NCBI GenBank assembly: GCA_002067705.1
Contig: MVRL01000088.1
Coordinates: 58,752 to 122,751 of the forward strand
Length of the DNA: 64,000 bases
Direction of reading: 5' to 3'
From: Methanosaeta sp. PtaU1.Bin112
GTDB taxonomy: Archaea > Halobacteriota > Methanosarcinia > Methanotrichales > Methanotrichaceae
In this document: one piece after another, positions 42,837 through 51,830 of the stretch
Position numbering within the stretch: position 1 is the first letter of the stretch
How the letters are laid out: the number at the start of each line of letters is the position of its first letter
The notes under the pieces: generated by a model
The model's database searches: none
What the model saw: only the letters and a program-made list of their open reading frames with translations
Told to the model about the DNA's origin: nothing
Translations under genes and position numbers: made by a program

Positions 42837-44225
42837 TTGATTCTCCTAATCTTGCTCTCAAATTTCATGCATGCCTCAGCAAAAGAATACACTGCGGAGT
42901 ACTGGCAGCAGAAGGGAGATGAATTCATGATGATGCAGTCCTTTGATATCGCCCTGGATTGCTACAATAAATCCATCCAGCTGGAGGGCACAAATGCCTC
43001 TGCCTGGATGAAGAAAGGCCAGGCGTTAAGCGGCATGGAAAGGTATAATGATGCCCTTTCTGCTTACAATGAATCAATCGGGATGGACCCAAAATTGGCT
43101 GAAGCCTGGTACGCGAAAGGGCTTGCTTATGCCCACCTGAACAGGCTAAACGAGTCTATTGCCGCCTTTGATGAAGCAATATCGCTGCATCCCCGCGCCC
43201 CATTATCCTGGTATGGCAAGGGCATTGCATTGGCAAACCAGGGAAAGTACAACGAATCTATGCAGGCCCTTGATAAAGCCATTGAGCTGAACGAGAGCCT
43301 TGCAGGTGCCTGGTACAGCAAGGCGCTTATATCAGCAGAGCTGGGCATGAATAACGAATCCCTGGAGGCCCTGGAAAAGACGGTATCTTTGGACCCAGAG
43401 CACGAAGACGCCTGGTTTAACCTGGGTCTGGTTTACGCAAATCAGGCAGATTATACCGATTCCCTTCTGGCATTCAATAACGTTACCGATTTGAATCCGA
43501 TAAATGCTCTTGCCTGGGAGAAGAAAGGGGATGCTCTTCTTTCATTAAGCAGATACTTTGAGTCTGCTGAGGCTTTCCAGAGATCTCTCAAGATCGAGCC
43601 GGAGAGTGAAGCTGCCTGGCAGGGCAGTGCATTGGCCCTCCGCCTCTCTGGAAGATACCGCGAGTCCATCGATGCCTACAACAAGAGCCTCGAGCTGGAC
43701 CCGGCAAATGCAGCATCCTGGAATGGCAAGGCCCTCGCTTATGCGGAATTGTTGGACTACAATCTCTCTTTAAGAATGTTTGATAAAGCCATTGAAATAG
43801 AACCTGAAGAGGTCGGATTCTATTACAACAAAGCCATAGTTCTCAATGATATGGAAAATTACAGCGGAGCTGTGGCCATTCTGAGGAGTGCTGTAGCTCT
43901 TCACCCTGAATGTGCCGTATGCTGGAATCGCCTGGGGCTGTCTCTGGCCAAGTTGGAGCTGTTCAGCGAGGCCATAAAGGCCTATGATAAATCCATCGAG
44001 CTTGATGCCGATTACCTGGACCCCTGGAATAACCGGGGCATCGCTCAGATAATGGGCTACGAGGATTATATAGAGGCACTCAAGAGCTTTGATATGGCCA
44101 TAAAGATAGATCCCAAATGCATCCCCGCATGGGTGAATAAGAGCAATGCGCTTAAATTGGCGGGAAGGGACCCGGAGGCAAATGATGCCCTGGAAAAGGC
44201 CAAGAGGCTGGGATACACTGACTGA
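42837..44225 (+). CDS. Secreted TPR-repeat protein
   Basis: About 12 tetratricopeptide repeats of 34 residues (for example AWMKKGQALSGMERYNDALSAYNESIGMD, then AWYAKGLAYAHLNRLNESIAAFDEAI) fill the chain after a hydrophobic leader. The frame as it stands begins at TTG 42837. A better start, ATG 42823 with GAGGG 10 bp upstream, runs into a stop after three codons because of an A5 run at 42827-42831; one extra A would give MQKIALILLILLSNFMHASA, a perfect signal peptide. So the 5' end probably contains a one-base deletion or error. An ATT start at 42819 in the present frame is a further possibility. TPRs mediate protein contacts; partner unknown. Confidence 0.85.
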   Translation: MILLILLSNFMHASAKEYTAEYWQQKGDEFMMMQSFDIALDCYNKSIQLEGTNASAWMKKGQALSGMERYNDALSAYNESIGMDPKLAEAWYAKGLAYAHLNRLNESIAAFDEAISLHPRAPLSWYGKGIALANQGKYNESMQALDKAIELNESLAGAWYSKALISAELGMNNESLEALEKTVSLDPEHEDAWFNLGLVYANQADYTDSLLAFNNVTDLNPINALAWEKKGDALLSLSRYFESAEAFQRSLKIEPESEAAWQGSALALRLSGRYRESIDAYNKSLELDPANAASWNGKALAYAELLDYNLSLRMFDKAIEIEPEEVGFYYNKAIVLNDMENYSGAVAILRSAVALHPECAVCWNRLGLSLAKLELFSEAIKAYDKSIELDADYLDPWNNRGIAQIMGYEDYIEALKSFDMAIKIDPKCIPAWVNKSNALKLAGRDPEANDALEKAKRLGYTD

Positions 44226-44247
44226 TAGCCGATTTTAAAATATATTT

Positions 44248-44439
44248 TTAGCGGATCAAGGTGCTGTTCAGAAAATGCAAAAGCTCTAAGAAGTATTCAC
44301 GGCAATAAGGCCTCTTGCAACTCAAGAGAGACATACGCTCCCTGAGGCGCAAATCCAGATCCGCAGCAATCTCCTGAAAGCTGTGATCTGCACCGGGAAT
44401 AATAACCAGATCACCATTTTTATCAGACCGGCAGCAAAA
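44248..44439 (-). pseudogene. Fragment resembling the C-terminus of an alpha/beta hydrolase
   Basis: A 63-codon stretch without a start codon reads DKNGDLVIIPGADHSFQEI followed by a helical end and a stop. The IPGADHSF phrase is typical of the catalytic-histidine region of alpha/beta hydrolases (dienelactone-hydrolase-like). Its beginning overlaps the end of the neighbouring ATPase gene in another frame, so the rest of the gene was probably lost by a deletion. Weak but recognisable. Confidence 0.4.
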
Positions 44440-45217
44440 GCTTGCGACCTCTCACATCGAGGATCTCCACCTCCATCCCGTAGGCTGCCTGGATGTTTTG
44501 GGGAGTCATGGTCTCATTAGGACTGCCAAAAGCAATCACATTTTCCTCCCGGCTGCCGTTCAGCTTTCTTAATAGGACTATCTCGTCTGAGAACATCAGG
44601 GCATGATTGGGATCATGTAGCGTCATGACTACCGTAACCCCTCGATTCCTGGAGATCTCTTTGATCATCTTCAGTGTCGAAATCTGATTCTTGAAGTCCA
44701 GATAAGAGGTAGGCTCATCCAAAAGGAGCACAGAAGGCTGCTGGACCATGGCCCGGGCAATCATCACCAACTGTCTCTCTCCGCCGCTGATCTGGGTGTA
44801 GGGCTGGTCCGCGAGGCCGCTGATTCCCACAAGAGATAAAGCCTGCTCAGTCCTCTCCAGATCCTCCCTCTTAGGAGAGGAGAATGCTGAAATGTAGGGC
44901 ATCCTGCCGGTTATCACCACGTCTCGAACCTTGAAGGGAAAGGAGATTCTATGCCCCTGCGGCACATAGCCCATAATCCTGGCCAGACGGTGAGAAGGCA
45001 TTGAGTTAACCTCCATTCCCTCTACCAAGACTCTGCCCTTATCCGGTTTCAGCAGATTATTGATTATCTTGAGCAGCGTTGTCTTGCCGCAGCCATTGGG
45101 CCCTACCATTGTGACCACCGATCCTTTGCCGATGGAGAGAGAAACGGAATCCAGAATTTTTGAGGATCCATAGGTCATGCTGACCTCATCAATCCTTATG
45201 CTCTCTCTGCCGATCAT
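44423..45217 (-). CDS. ABC transporter ATPase, FepC type
   Basis: 264 residues. Walker A GPNGCGKTT (39-47), signature ISGGERQ, Walker B VLLLDEP, switch His in MTLHDPNHA. It differs from the other two FepC-type ATPases in the Cys of the P-loop and the insert LLRKLNGSREENV near the end. Overlaps the permease gene by 4 bp; last gene of a three-gene - strand importer operon. Confidence 0.94.
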   Translation of the reverse strand: MIGRESIRIDEVSMTYGSSKILDSVSLSIGKGSVVTMVGPNGCGKTTLLKIINNLLKPDKGRVLVEGMEVNSMPSHRLARIMGYVPQGHRISFPFKVRDVVITGRMPYISAFSSPKREDLERTEQALSLVGISGLADQPYTQISGGERQLVMIARAMVQQPSVLLLDEPTSYLDFKNQISTLKMIKEISRNRGVTVVMTLHDPNHALMFSDEIVLLRKLNGSREENVIAFGSPNETMTPQNIQAAYGMEVEILDVRGRKLLLPV

Positions 45218-46278
45218 TCCCAGCCTCCTGATCGAGTCTTCCGAAGAAGATAGATGAAGACCGGGGCGCCGAGAAGTGTGGTGATGATTCCAACCGGCAC
45301 CTCGAAGCTGAAGGCGGCCCGGGCCACATCGTCTACCAGCACCAGAAAAGAGGCTCCCACAGTTACCGAGAGGGGAATCAGTATTCTATGGTCCGGCCCA
45401 AAGACCATGCGCACCATATGGGGGACTATCAGCCCCACCAGGCCGATGATCCCGGCTACAGCGACCACCGCGGAAGCCACCAGGGTGGCAGTGACTATGA
45501 AGACGAACTTATACCGCTCCAGGTTCATTCCCACCGATCTTGCTTCCTCCTCTCCTAAAGCCAGCACATTCAGCCTCCAGCGCAAAGCGATGAGCATCAA
45601 ACAGCCCGCCAGGACCCAGGGTGCTGCTATCTCCACCTTTGACCAGGAGGCTGTGGAAAGGGTGCCCATATTCCAGTAGACTATGCTCTGAAGCGAGCGA
45701 GCATCCACGGCAAACTGGACAATGGCTAAGAGTGCTCCGAAGACCGATGATACCACCACCCCTGCCAGAACCAGGGAGATAACAGCAACTTCCCCTTTGC
45801 TCCTGGCCATGAGGTAGGCAGAGCCCACCGCCAGGAGGCTGAAGGCAAAGGCTCCTATCTGCAATGGCATCCAGGGAAATACAGACATTGCCAGGGCCGC
45901 TCCGAATGCGGCACCGGACGACAGTCCCAGGATGAAGGGGCTGACCAGAGGATTTCGGAAAATGCCCTGCAAAGTTGCGCCCGATATGGATAATGCCGCC
46001 CCCACCATCATGGCGAGCAGGATTCTAGGCAGACGAATGTTGAATACCACGGTATCGTATACTGTCGGCAGCCTCAGGTCATGGCCCATGAGCCGGGAGA
46101 GGATGATCTCTGCCAGCTCCAGCCCTGAGACCGGATAGGTGCCTATGTTCATGGAGATCAAGAACGCAGGCAGAGGCATCAGCAGAGCGAAAAATAGGAG
46201 CCATCTGCCTCTTGAAAGAAAAAGCAGTGGGCGAAGCACTTCTAAGAGCTTCGCCCGTATGCCTATGCGGGTATACAT
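45214..46278 (-). CDS. FecCD/BtuC-family ABC transporter permease
   Basis: 354 residues, about ten membrane segments. Landmarks RLPRILLAMMVGAALSISG, LQGIFRNPLVSPFILGLSSGAAFGAAL, GEEEARSVGMN and GLVGLIVPHMVRMVFGPDHR. Compared with the permeases at 4695, 26488 and 49957 it has LVSPFILG instead of LASPFTLG and FGPDHR instead of IGGDHR, so it is a separate branch, probably with another ligand. Coupled to the ATPase by a 4-bp overlap and 25 bp after the binding protein. Confidence 0.93.
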   Translation of the reverse strand: MYTRIGIRAKLLEVLRPLLFLSRGRWLLFFALLMPLPAFLISMNIGTYPVSGLELAEIILSRLMGHDLRLPTVYDTVVFNIRLPRILLAMMVGAALSISGATLQGIFRNPLVSPFILGLSSGAAFGAALAMSVFPWMPLQIGAFAFSLLAVGSAYLMARSKGEVAVISLVLAGVVVSSVFGALLAIVQFAVDARSLQSIVYWNMGTLSTASWSKVEIAAPWVLAGCLMLIALRWRLNVLALGEEEARSVGMNLERYKFVFIVTATLVASAVVAVAGIIGLVGLIVPHMVRMVFGPDHRILIPLSVTVGASFLVLVDDVARAAFSFEVPVGIITTLLGAPVFIYLLRKTRSGGWE

Positions 46279-46303
46279 CTGTCTTTGCCGGTCCAGAGCG
46301 AAC

Positions 46304-47359
46304 TCATGCCGCAGCGAATCCGGGATAATGCACAGAGTACAGATCCACGAACATATTGTCTATCTCCGCATCCAGGTCCAGATCCTGGAATTTATCCGGA
46401 TTGATCTCCTTGGCCATGATCATCAGGGCCAGGGGGTACCTGGGCGTATGGAAGTCAAAGATCAGGGGGTTTTGAACCTCGAATACCTTGCCGTTCTTTA
46501 CGGCATTGATATCCTTCCAGCCCTCAAAGTCCTTGCCGCTGATCACATCCTTTGGATCTAAGTTTATGTTGTACCACATATAGATCACATCGGGATTCAG
46601 TTGTACCAAGGACTCCAGGTTCAGCTTGGGGTGCTCCATGCTGCGTGTCTCGTTGCTCCAGTACTGCATGACGTTTACACCGCCGGCCTTTTCGATCAGT
46701 TCATTGGCAGTGCTGTTAAGGCCGGCTGTGCCCAGGATGTCGCCCCACATCCAGTAGACCTTTGGTTTATCTTTCTCTGACATGCCGGAGGTTGCATTTG
46801 TGACCTTCTTTTCATAGGCGGTCATGATGTCGCCAACCTCTTTGGCGCGGCTCTCCTTTCCAATGATCTTGCCGAAGACCTCGGCCTGCCTATGCAGGTC
46901 TTTGGTGCTGTCGATAAAAACGCCGTAGGTGGGAACTTTCAAGTTCTCTTCAATTGCCTTGGTCACATCATCGTCCCAGTCTACCGACCAGAGGACCACA
47001 AGCTGGGGATTGGCCTTGGCCAGAGTCTCCAGGTTGACCATTCCTCCCTCCTTGGAGATTCTGACCTTCTGGTCGAAGCCTGGATCAATGGCCCGGAAGA
47101 GAGGTTCGCGCTGCTCCGGCATCCAGATGTCGCCAATGCCGGATATGTTCTCCGCTCCGCCCACAGCATACATGGTGTTCATGGCGTTCTCTACCAGGAA
47201 TACTATCCTTTCGCAGGGATAAGGAACATCAATCGTCCTTCCCCGGTCGTCTGTGATCTGGATGGTCTTGTTTCCGTTGTCGCCCTCGGCCAGGGCGGGA
47301 ATAGGGGCCAACAGAGAGATCAGACATAACACAAACGTCATTGATGCAAATGGTTTCAT
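46304..47359 (-). CDS. ABC substrate-binding protein (iron-complex/cobalt type)
   Basis: 351 residues. Signal peptide MKPFASMTFVLCLISLLAPIPALA. Mature domain starts KTIQITDDRGRTIDVPYPCERIVFL. The N-terminal lobe has GIGDIWMPEQREPLFRAIDPGFDQKVRISKEGGMVNLETLAKANPQLVV and the C-terminal lobe VIYMWYNINLDPKDVISGKDFEGWKDINAVKNGKVFEV. No dockerin and no YPP or FYG tail (ends EINPDKFQDLDLDAEIDNMFVDLYSVHYPGF). First gene of the operon with the permease and ATPase at 45214 and 44423. Confidence 0.92.
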   Translation of the reverse strand: MKPFASMTFVLCLISLLAPIPALAEGDNGNKTIQITDDRGRTIDVPYPCERIVFLVENAMNTMYAVGGAENISGIGDIWMPEQREPLFRAIDPGFDQKVRISKEGGMVNLETLAKANPQLVVLWSVDWDDDVTKAIEENLKVPTYGVFIDSTKDLHRQAEVFGKIIGKESRAKEVGDIMTAYEKKVTNATSGMSEKDKPKVYWMWGDILGTAGLNSTANELIEKAGGVNVMQYWSNETRSMEHPKLNLESLVQLNPDVIYMWYNINLDPKDVISGKDFEGWKDINAVKNGKVFEVQNPLIFDFHTPRYPLALMIMAKEINPDKFQDLDLDAEIDNMFVDLYSVHYPGFAAA

Positions 47360-47394
47360 ATTATCTTCGCCCTAAAAAAAGTTGCTGGACTCTC

Positions 47395-48414
47395 TCACGG
47401 CACGTTCTTGTACTTCGCTGTGGGGAATTGAGCCATAGTTGTATTCCATTTTGGCTTCATTGTGGATATAGAGGTGTTGCGGCAGGTGCAGTCGAATATG
47501 CCCTTCTGGCTGCCGAAATCCGCATTGAAGTTCTTGGAAGGAATGTCGAAGAAGCCGCCGCTGCAGCAGGGCAGCCAATCTTCTCCCCAGGTGGATTTGG
47601 ATTTCTTTATATCAAGGGTCATGGTCTTCTGGATATGGAAGTCTCCCACATAGTTGCTGTCAATCTCGATAATAGAATCCTTCCATCCCTGCTTTAGGTC
47701 GCTGGATTTCTTGGTTTTTGTGTTATAGCCGTATTTTGGAATATTGGCATTGTACATAGGCATGGTAAATAGCTCGCCAATGTGAAGCGTGCCTTGGGTC
47801 ACATCATCGTCAATCTTCATCTTCAGGAATCCTTTGCCATCGGCCACATCATTAGGTCCAGTGCAGTTGATTTCGATAGCTATGTCTCCCTTAACGGCTC
47901 GCGCATATTCTATCTGCCTGTGCATAGAGGCCGATTCCTGATAGCTCTTGGCCTCGTTCTTGTCCTTCAGGAGAGAGTTATAGTCCACTGGGTGAGAAGC
48001 GTACCATCCTGTTCCATAGGCAAATGCGGTCGGAGACTGGATATTGTCGTACTGCTTAGTATATGTGATAACGCTATTGGCGCTGTTATATTTTTTAACC
48101 CATTGTCCCGTTGTCAGATCAATTATCCAGTAATAACTCTCTCCGCTGACGATCGTTTTTTGCTCGCTGTTGAGTATATCGGCATAGTCCATAGTGCCGC
48201 TTCCATGAGCGTACTCCAGCATGGATAGGTTATTGGTGTTGACCTTCATATATTCCATAGAATAACCCGTTCCGCTGACATCGCTCGTCACGTCATGCTT
48301 GTGCTTGACAGCTTCCTGGCCGGGATTGAAATCCCAGTTCCCTGCCCAGGAAAGGCTTGCCGTTATTAAAAGCAAAATAAGCGCTGATCCTATCCCTACT
48401 ATATAACGTCTCAT
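47395..48414 (-). CDS. Secreted protein of unknown function
   Basis: Start at ATG 48414 with GAGGG upstream; it gives a clear signal peptide (MRRYIVGIGSALILLLITASLSWAGN). 339 residues. Rich in Tyr, Asn, Lys and Thr, with likely beta structure, and four Cys near the end (LPCCSGGF, FDCTC) that may form disulfides. Not recognised. It lies upstream of the binding protein at 46304 on the same strand (35 bp gap), so it could be co-transcribed and act outside the membrane with that importer. Confidence 0.75.
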   Translation of the reverse strand: MRRYIVGIGSALILLLITASLSWAGNWDFNPGQEAVKHKHDVTSDVSGTGYSMEYMKVNTNNLSMLEYAHGSGTMDYADILNSEQKTIVSGESYYWIIDLTTGQWVKKYNSANSVITYTKQYDNIQSPTAFAYGTGWYASHPVDYNSLLKDKNEAKSYQESASMHRQIEYARAVKGDIAIEINCTGPNDVADGKGFLKMKIDDDVTQGTLHIGELFTMPMYNANIPKYGYNTKTKKSSDLKQGWKDSIIEIDSNYVGDFHIQKTMTLDIKKSKSTWGEDWLPCCSGGFFDIPSKNFNADFGSQKGIFDCTCRNTSISTMKPKWNTTMAQFPTAKYKNVP

Positions 48415-49000
48415 ATTGATCCCTCTTCTACACCAACTATTAAACGGAGCCAATTTACACATAGTAATATTTAATCTTTTTCCAGTATGACGAATCAAGT
48501 AATCTACTCTTATTAATAACTATTAATGCTATCTATCTATTTTTAGAGCTCATCCAATCATACGCAATAGATAGATTTATATACCAACAGTGCATGAACC
48601 ACAAATCAACTCCATTAGGCGAATTGAAACAGGTGTGCATTGATATGCACATCTGCAATTTTCCCTCTGAATCTCCTCAGTTCGTTGATTATCGCCAATA
48701 CAAAATGGGTGGTTATGTTGTTCTTCAAAGCGCATTTGAATGACTTATTATAAAAACTCATCAAAATTTTTCTTATTTGCTTGTAGGATCGCGAAGGGCC
48801 TATTCTTGCTGACTGCGAGTCAGAGAGACTCCCGACGAGATGTCGAGACATCGGTAAGTTCTCATCCATCAGGGGGCTGGGTAGATTGCTCAGGTGATCC
48901 GCTTGCTCAGCTAATGGATTTTCTATCCGCACGCCCCCCGTTTATTCCAAAAGCTTTAAATCAAGAAATTATGCTTTTCATCCAATTATCTTGAATTGGG
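48415..49000 (+). other. 586-bp gap with promoter and structured leader candidate
   Basis: No convincing gene. A strong TATA box TTTATATA at 48576-48583 points rightward, giving a start near 48608 and a leader of almost 400 bases before the BtuF-like gene. The leader holds an inverted repeat TGTGCAT-N4-ATGCACA (48634-48651), GAGTC-N5-GACTC (48817-48831) and GATGTC-GA-GACATC (48839-48852) within a GC-richer block. This could be a regulatory leader RNA. Two frames across the block (48740-48994 + and 48615-48932 -) look non-coding. Confidence 0.4.
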
Positions 49001-49936
49001 ATGAGGAATGTGAATTCTACCTTAAAGTCGATGCTATTATATCTGGCTATTCTGCCAATGATCTGCTCTTTGACCCTGGCGGATGAAAACACGACCAGTG
49101 TCCCGACAATTGTGGATGATCCAGGAAAATCTGTCAGCTTGGCCCAAATCCCCCAGAGGATCATATCGCTCTCTCCATCCAACACTGAGATTCTCTTCGC
49201 CCTTGGCCTTGGAGATAATGTTGTGGGAGCGACAAAGTACTGCGATTATCCGCCTCTGGTAAATGAGCTGAAGGAGAGCAAAAAGATCGAGGTCGTGGGC
49301 GGATATGTCGATCCGGATATCGAGATGGTCTTATCTCTGCATCCCGACCTGGTCCTGGCCAGCCGGACGCGCAGCACCGAGGCGGTCACCCTGCTGGACA
49401 AGGAGGGAATAGCCACTCTGGTATCCGATCCGAAGAATCTCACCGACATAATTCGATCTATTGAAAAGATCGGCAAGATCACTGGGAAAGAAGAGGAGGC
49501 ATCCAAGCTATGCAATCAGATGCAATCTCGAATAGACGCCATATCCGAGAAGACATCATCGCTTGGGAAAATGCGGGTTCTCTATATCGTCTGGCACGAT
49601 CCGGTAAAGACCGCCGGTGCAGGAACCTTCGAGGACGAGCTCATCGAGAAGGCTGGCGGAGTGAACATCTTTCATGATCTGTCCGGATATGCTCAGGTAG
49701 ATCCAGAAGCCATAGCGGTGCGCAATCCTGAGGTAATAATTGCCTGCTCTGGCATGGGAAGCGGTGCGGACGAGCCCACTCAATGGGCGAAGACCGAAAG
49801 GGGCCTGAATCAGACCATTGCCCGCAAGAACGACCGGATCTACAAAGCGGAAGGAGATCTCATAACCCGTGCCGGTCCCAGGATTGTAGACGGCCTGGAG
49901 ATGATGGCCAAATTCATCCACCCTGAGGCTTTCTAA
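49001..49936 (+). CDS. BtuF-like ABC substrate-binding protein
   Basis: 311 residues, the most classical BtuF of the window: signal peptide (LKSMLLYLAILPMICSLTLA), then VDDPGKSVSLAQIPQRIISLSPSNTEILFALGLGDNVVGATKYCDYP, VGGYVDPDIEMVLSLHPDLVLAS, and AGAGTFEDELIEKAGGVNIFHDLSGYAQVDPEAI. The SPSNTEILFALG and TKYCDYP elements are typical for corrinoid/metal-chelate binding. No dockerin. Followed after 20 bp by a permease. Long, possibly structured leader upstream. Confidence 0.92.
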   Translation: MRNVNSTLKSMLLYLAILPMICSLTLADENTTSVPTIVDDPGKSVSLAQIPQRIISLSPSNTEILFALGLGDNVVGATKYCDYPPLVNELKESKKIEVVGGYVDPDIEMVLSLHPDLVLASRTRSTEAVTLLDKEGIATLVSDPKNLTDIIRSIEKIGKITGKEEEASKLCNQMQSRIDAISEKTSSLGKMRVLYIVWHDPVKTAGAGTFEDELIEKAGGVNIFHDLSGYAQVDPEAIAVRNPEVIIACSGMGSGADEPTQWAKTERGLNQTIARKNDRIYKAEGDLITRAGPRIVDGLEMMAKFIHPEAF

Positions 49937-49956
49937 GAGATAGGCCTGGAAAGCTC

Positions 49957-51063
49957 ATGTCTGGCCGCAATGCCATATCGAAAGATGCAAAGCCAGCTGC
50001 CATCATGAGGGACGGTCTGGAGGAGCAGTATCGGCAATCCACAAGACGAAAGATGCTCTTCTATCTGGCCCTGGCAATGGCCATAGCTCTCCTTGCCGGG
50101 GTAGCGGCGATCCTCGGCGAGGCAGAGATCTGCATTGCTGATGTGGCCGCCTGCATTCTGGCCGGACTCTTTCCCGGACGATTTCATACCACCGCATTTA
50201 CGGACATGATCGTCTGGGACCTGAGGCTGCATAGAATCCTGATGGGCATCGTTGCCGGCGCAGGCCTTGGTGTCTCCGGGGCAGTAATGCAGGGAATTCT
50301 CAAAAATCCGCTCGCCAGCCCCTTCACACTGGGCATCTCTTCTGCCGCCGGCTTCGGCGCGGCTTTGGCCATCATCCTTGGGGCAGGCATTGCGGCAGGA
50401 ACCTCGGCCTCCTGGCTTGTCATCATCAATGCTTTCCTCTTCGCTCTTCTGTCGGCTCTTGCCGTTTACGGACTGGCCAGGTACAAAGGAATCTCCTCGG
50501 AGACCATGATCCTGGCAGGCATTGCCATCATGTATCTCTTCTCAGCCCTGACCTCATTTTTACAGTATGCAGGAGACGCAGATCATGTTCATGAGGTGGT
50601 CTTCTGGATGATGGGCTCTCTGAGCCGCTCCTCCTGGGAGCGGATGGCAATGGTCCTGATAGTACTGGTCATTTGCCTGCCTTATCTCATCGTCAAATCA
50701 TGGGATCTCAATGCGCTCGGGACCGGGGATGAGACTGCCCAGAGCCTGGGGGTGAATGTGGAGGGGACGCGAGTGATTTACATGATGCTCTCCTCGCTCA
50801 TAACCGCCAGCATCATCTGTTTCACAGGAACAATTGGCTTCATAGACCTGGTCGCGCCCCATATCGCCAGGATGGTCATAGGCGGAGACCATCGTTTTCT
50901 CTTGCCCGGATCTGCCCTGGTGGGCTCCTTGCTGCTGCTGGGTGCGGATACCCTGTCAAGAGTAGTCCTCGCCCCCGCAATTCTGCCCGTGGGCATTATG
51001 ACCTCCTTCCTGGGAGTTCCATTCTTCCTGTACCTATTTCTGCAAAGGAGGAGGACATTTTAG
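49957..51063 (+). CDS. FecCD/BtuC-family ABC transporter permease
   Basis: 368 residues, ten membrane segments. Landmarks RLHRILMGIVAGAGLGVSG, MQGILKNPLASPFTLGISSAAGFGAAL, GDETAQSLGVN, GFIDLVAPHIARMVIGGDHR (Asp instead of Gly in GFIG). Resembles the permeases at 4695 and 26488 closely. Unlike the others, no ATPase gene follows; the transporter must borrow an ATPase, for example that of the 5790 or 25700 type, or one encoded outside the window. Confidence 0.93.
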   Translation: MSGRNAISKDAKPAAIMRDGLEEQYRQSTRRKMLFYLALAMAIALLAGVAAILGEAEICIADVAACILAGLFPGRFHTTAFTDMIVWDLRLHRILMGIVAGAGLGVSGAVMQGILKNPLASPFTLGISSAAGFGAALAIILGAGIAAGTSASWLVIINAFLFALLSALAVYGLARYKGISSETMILAGIAIMYLFSALTSFLQYAGDADHVHEVVFWMMGSLSRSSWERMAMVLIVLVICLPYLIVKSWDLNALGTGDETAQSLGVNVEGTRVIYMMLSSLITASIICFTGTIGFIDLVAPHIARMVIGGDHRFLLPGSALVGSLLLLGADTLSRVVLAPAILPVGIMTSFLGVPFFLYLFLQRRRTF

Positions 51064-51202
51064 TGAGGGCCATTTGCGAGGGGTCTGCCAATTTGACCGG
51101 CGATCATAGCCGGCTGCTATGTGAATTCACGATCGTTCTCGGCAATTCTTAGAATTTAGTATTACCAAAAAGCTTATGATTATGAAGAGATAACTAATTG
51201 AT

Positions 51203-51328
51203 GTGTCAGGTCGATCCGATACACTCCATCTGGGGCGTTAGGCTTGCTCATTTGTGCTACGGTCATCTACCTTTAGTCTCTAAACGCTAGCCTGATCCAA
51301 AAAGCTCATAGTAGGATCGACTTGACTC
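51203..51328 (+). ncRNA. Candidate structured RNA with a 13-bp closing stem
   Basis: In the 408-bp gap 51064-51471, bases 51205-51217 pair with 51314-51326 over 13 bp with one G-U. Inside lie CTCC-ATCT-GGGG (51224-51235), a second long stem 51238-51247 with 51286-51295 (nine of ten pairs, two counting as G-U or mismatch) and, within it, GGT-CATCT-ACC and TTTAG-TCT-CTAAA (51272-51284). The result is a branched fold of about 125 bases. A TATA-like region precedes at about 51173-51182. No known RNA family recognised; it is not a tRNA. Strand could be either, + fits the promoter-like sequence. A 10-bp palindrome ATGTGCACAT follows at 51352-51361. Confidence 0.45.
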
Positions 51329-51471
51329 ACGCTTTTCGCAGATGCAGCATAATGTGCACATGCCCTATGATCATTCCCATTTGATTTCCGCTGTAACTTC
51401 GCAATATTATCGAAAGATTTATTACGCTATATGACTAACTCTATACTAATTAGCAATAGGAGGTTTGAGGA

Positions 51472-51663
51472 ATGTCAGAAGCTGATAGGTCACCAATGAG
51501 CAGAGTAGTAGTATCAGATGCAGCTGCACCCTTCATCGCTCGCGGAGGGCGGCTGTTCTCGGGGCAAGTGCTGAATTCCGATCCGGGAATTGAGGATGGA
51601 GAAGAGGTCCTTGTGGTAGATAAAACGAATAAGCCGCTTGGCATAGTCCAAATTTATCATTGA
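51472..51663 (+). CDS. Stand-alone PUA-domain-like small protein
   Basis: 63 residues, behind a strong GGAGG and a promoter-like CGAAAGATTTATTAC at 51410-51424. The chain RVVVSDAAAPFIARGGRLFSGQVL...GIEDGEEVLVVDKTNKPLGIVQ follows the PUA fold found at the C-terminus of archaeosine tRNA-guanine transglycosylases and pseudouridine synthases. PUA domains bind RNA. It is slightly shorter than a typical PUA domain and has no catalytic part, so it may assist an RNA-modifying enzyme encoded elsewhere. Confidence 0.75.
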   Translation: MSEADRSPMSRVVVSDAAAPFIARGGRLFSGQVLNSDPGIEDGEEVLVVDKTNKPLGIVQIYH

Positions 51664-51830
51664 GAGGATGATGATAGAGGCGAAAAAAAGAAAAAATGCA
51701 TCTGGCAGATAATGACAGACGAGCTGCGCCATTAGCTGGCGGCTTCAGCCACCTATCATTGCGATCCGCTTGCAGGGCATTTGCCAGCATCCCTTTAACC
51801 TTATAATATTTTTGTTAAATCATTCGGCAA

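Noticed and set aside
48615..48994. Small frames on both strands in the gap before the BtuF-like gene
   Set aside because: Neither has a ribosome site or recognisable sequence; the region is better explained as a structured leader.
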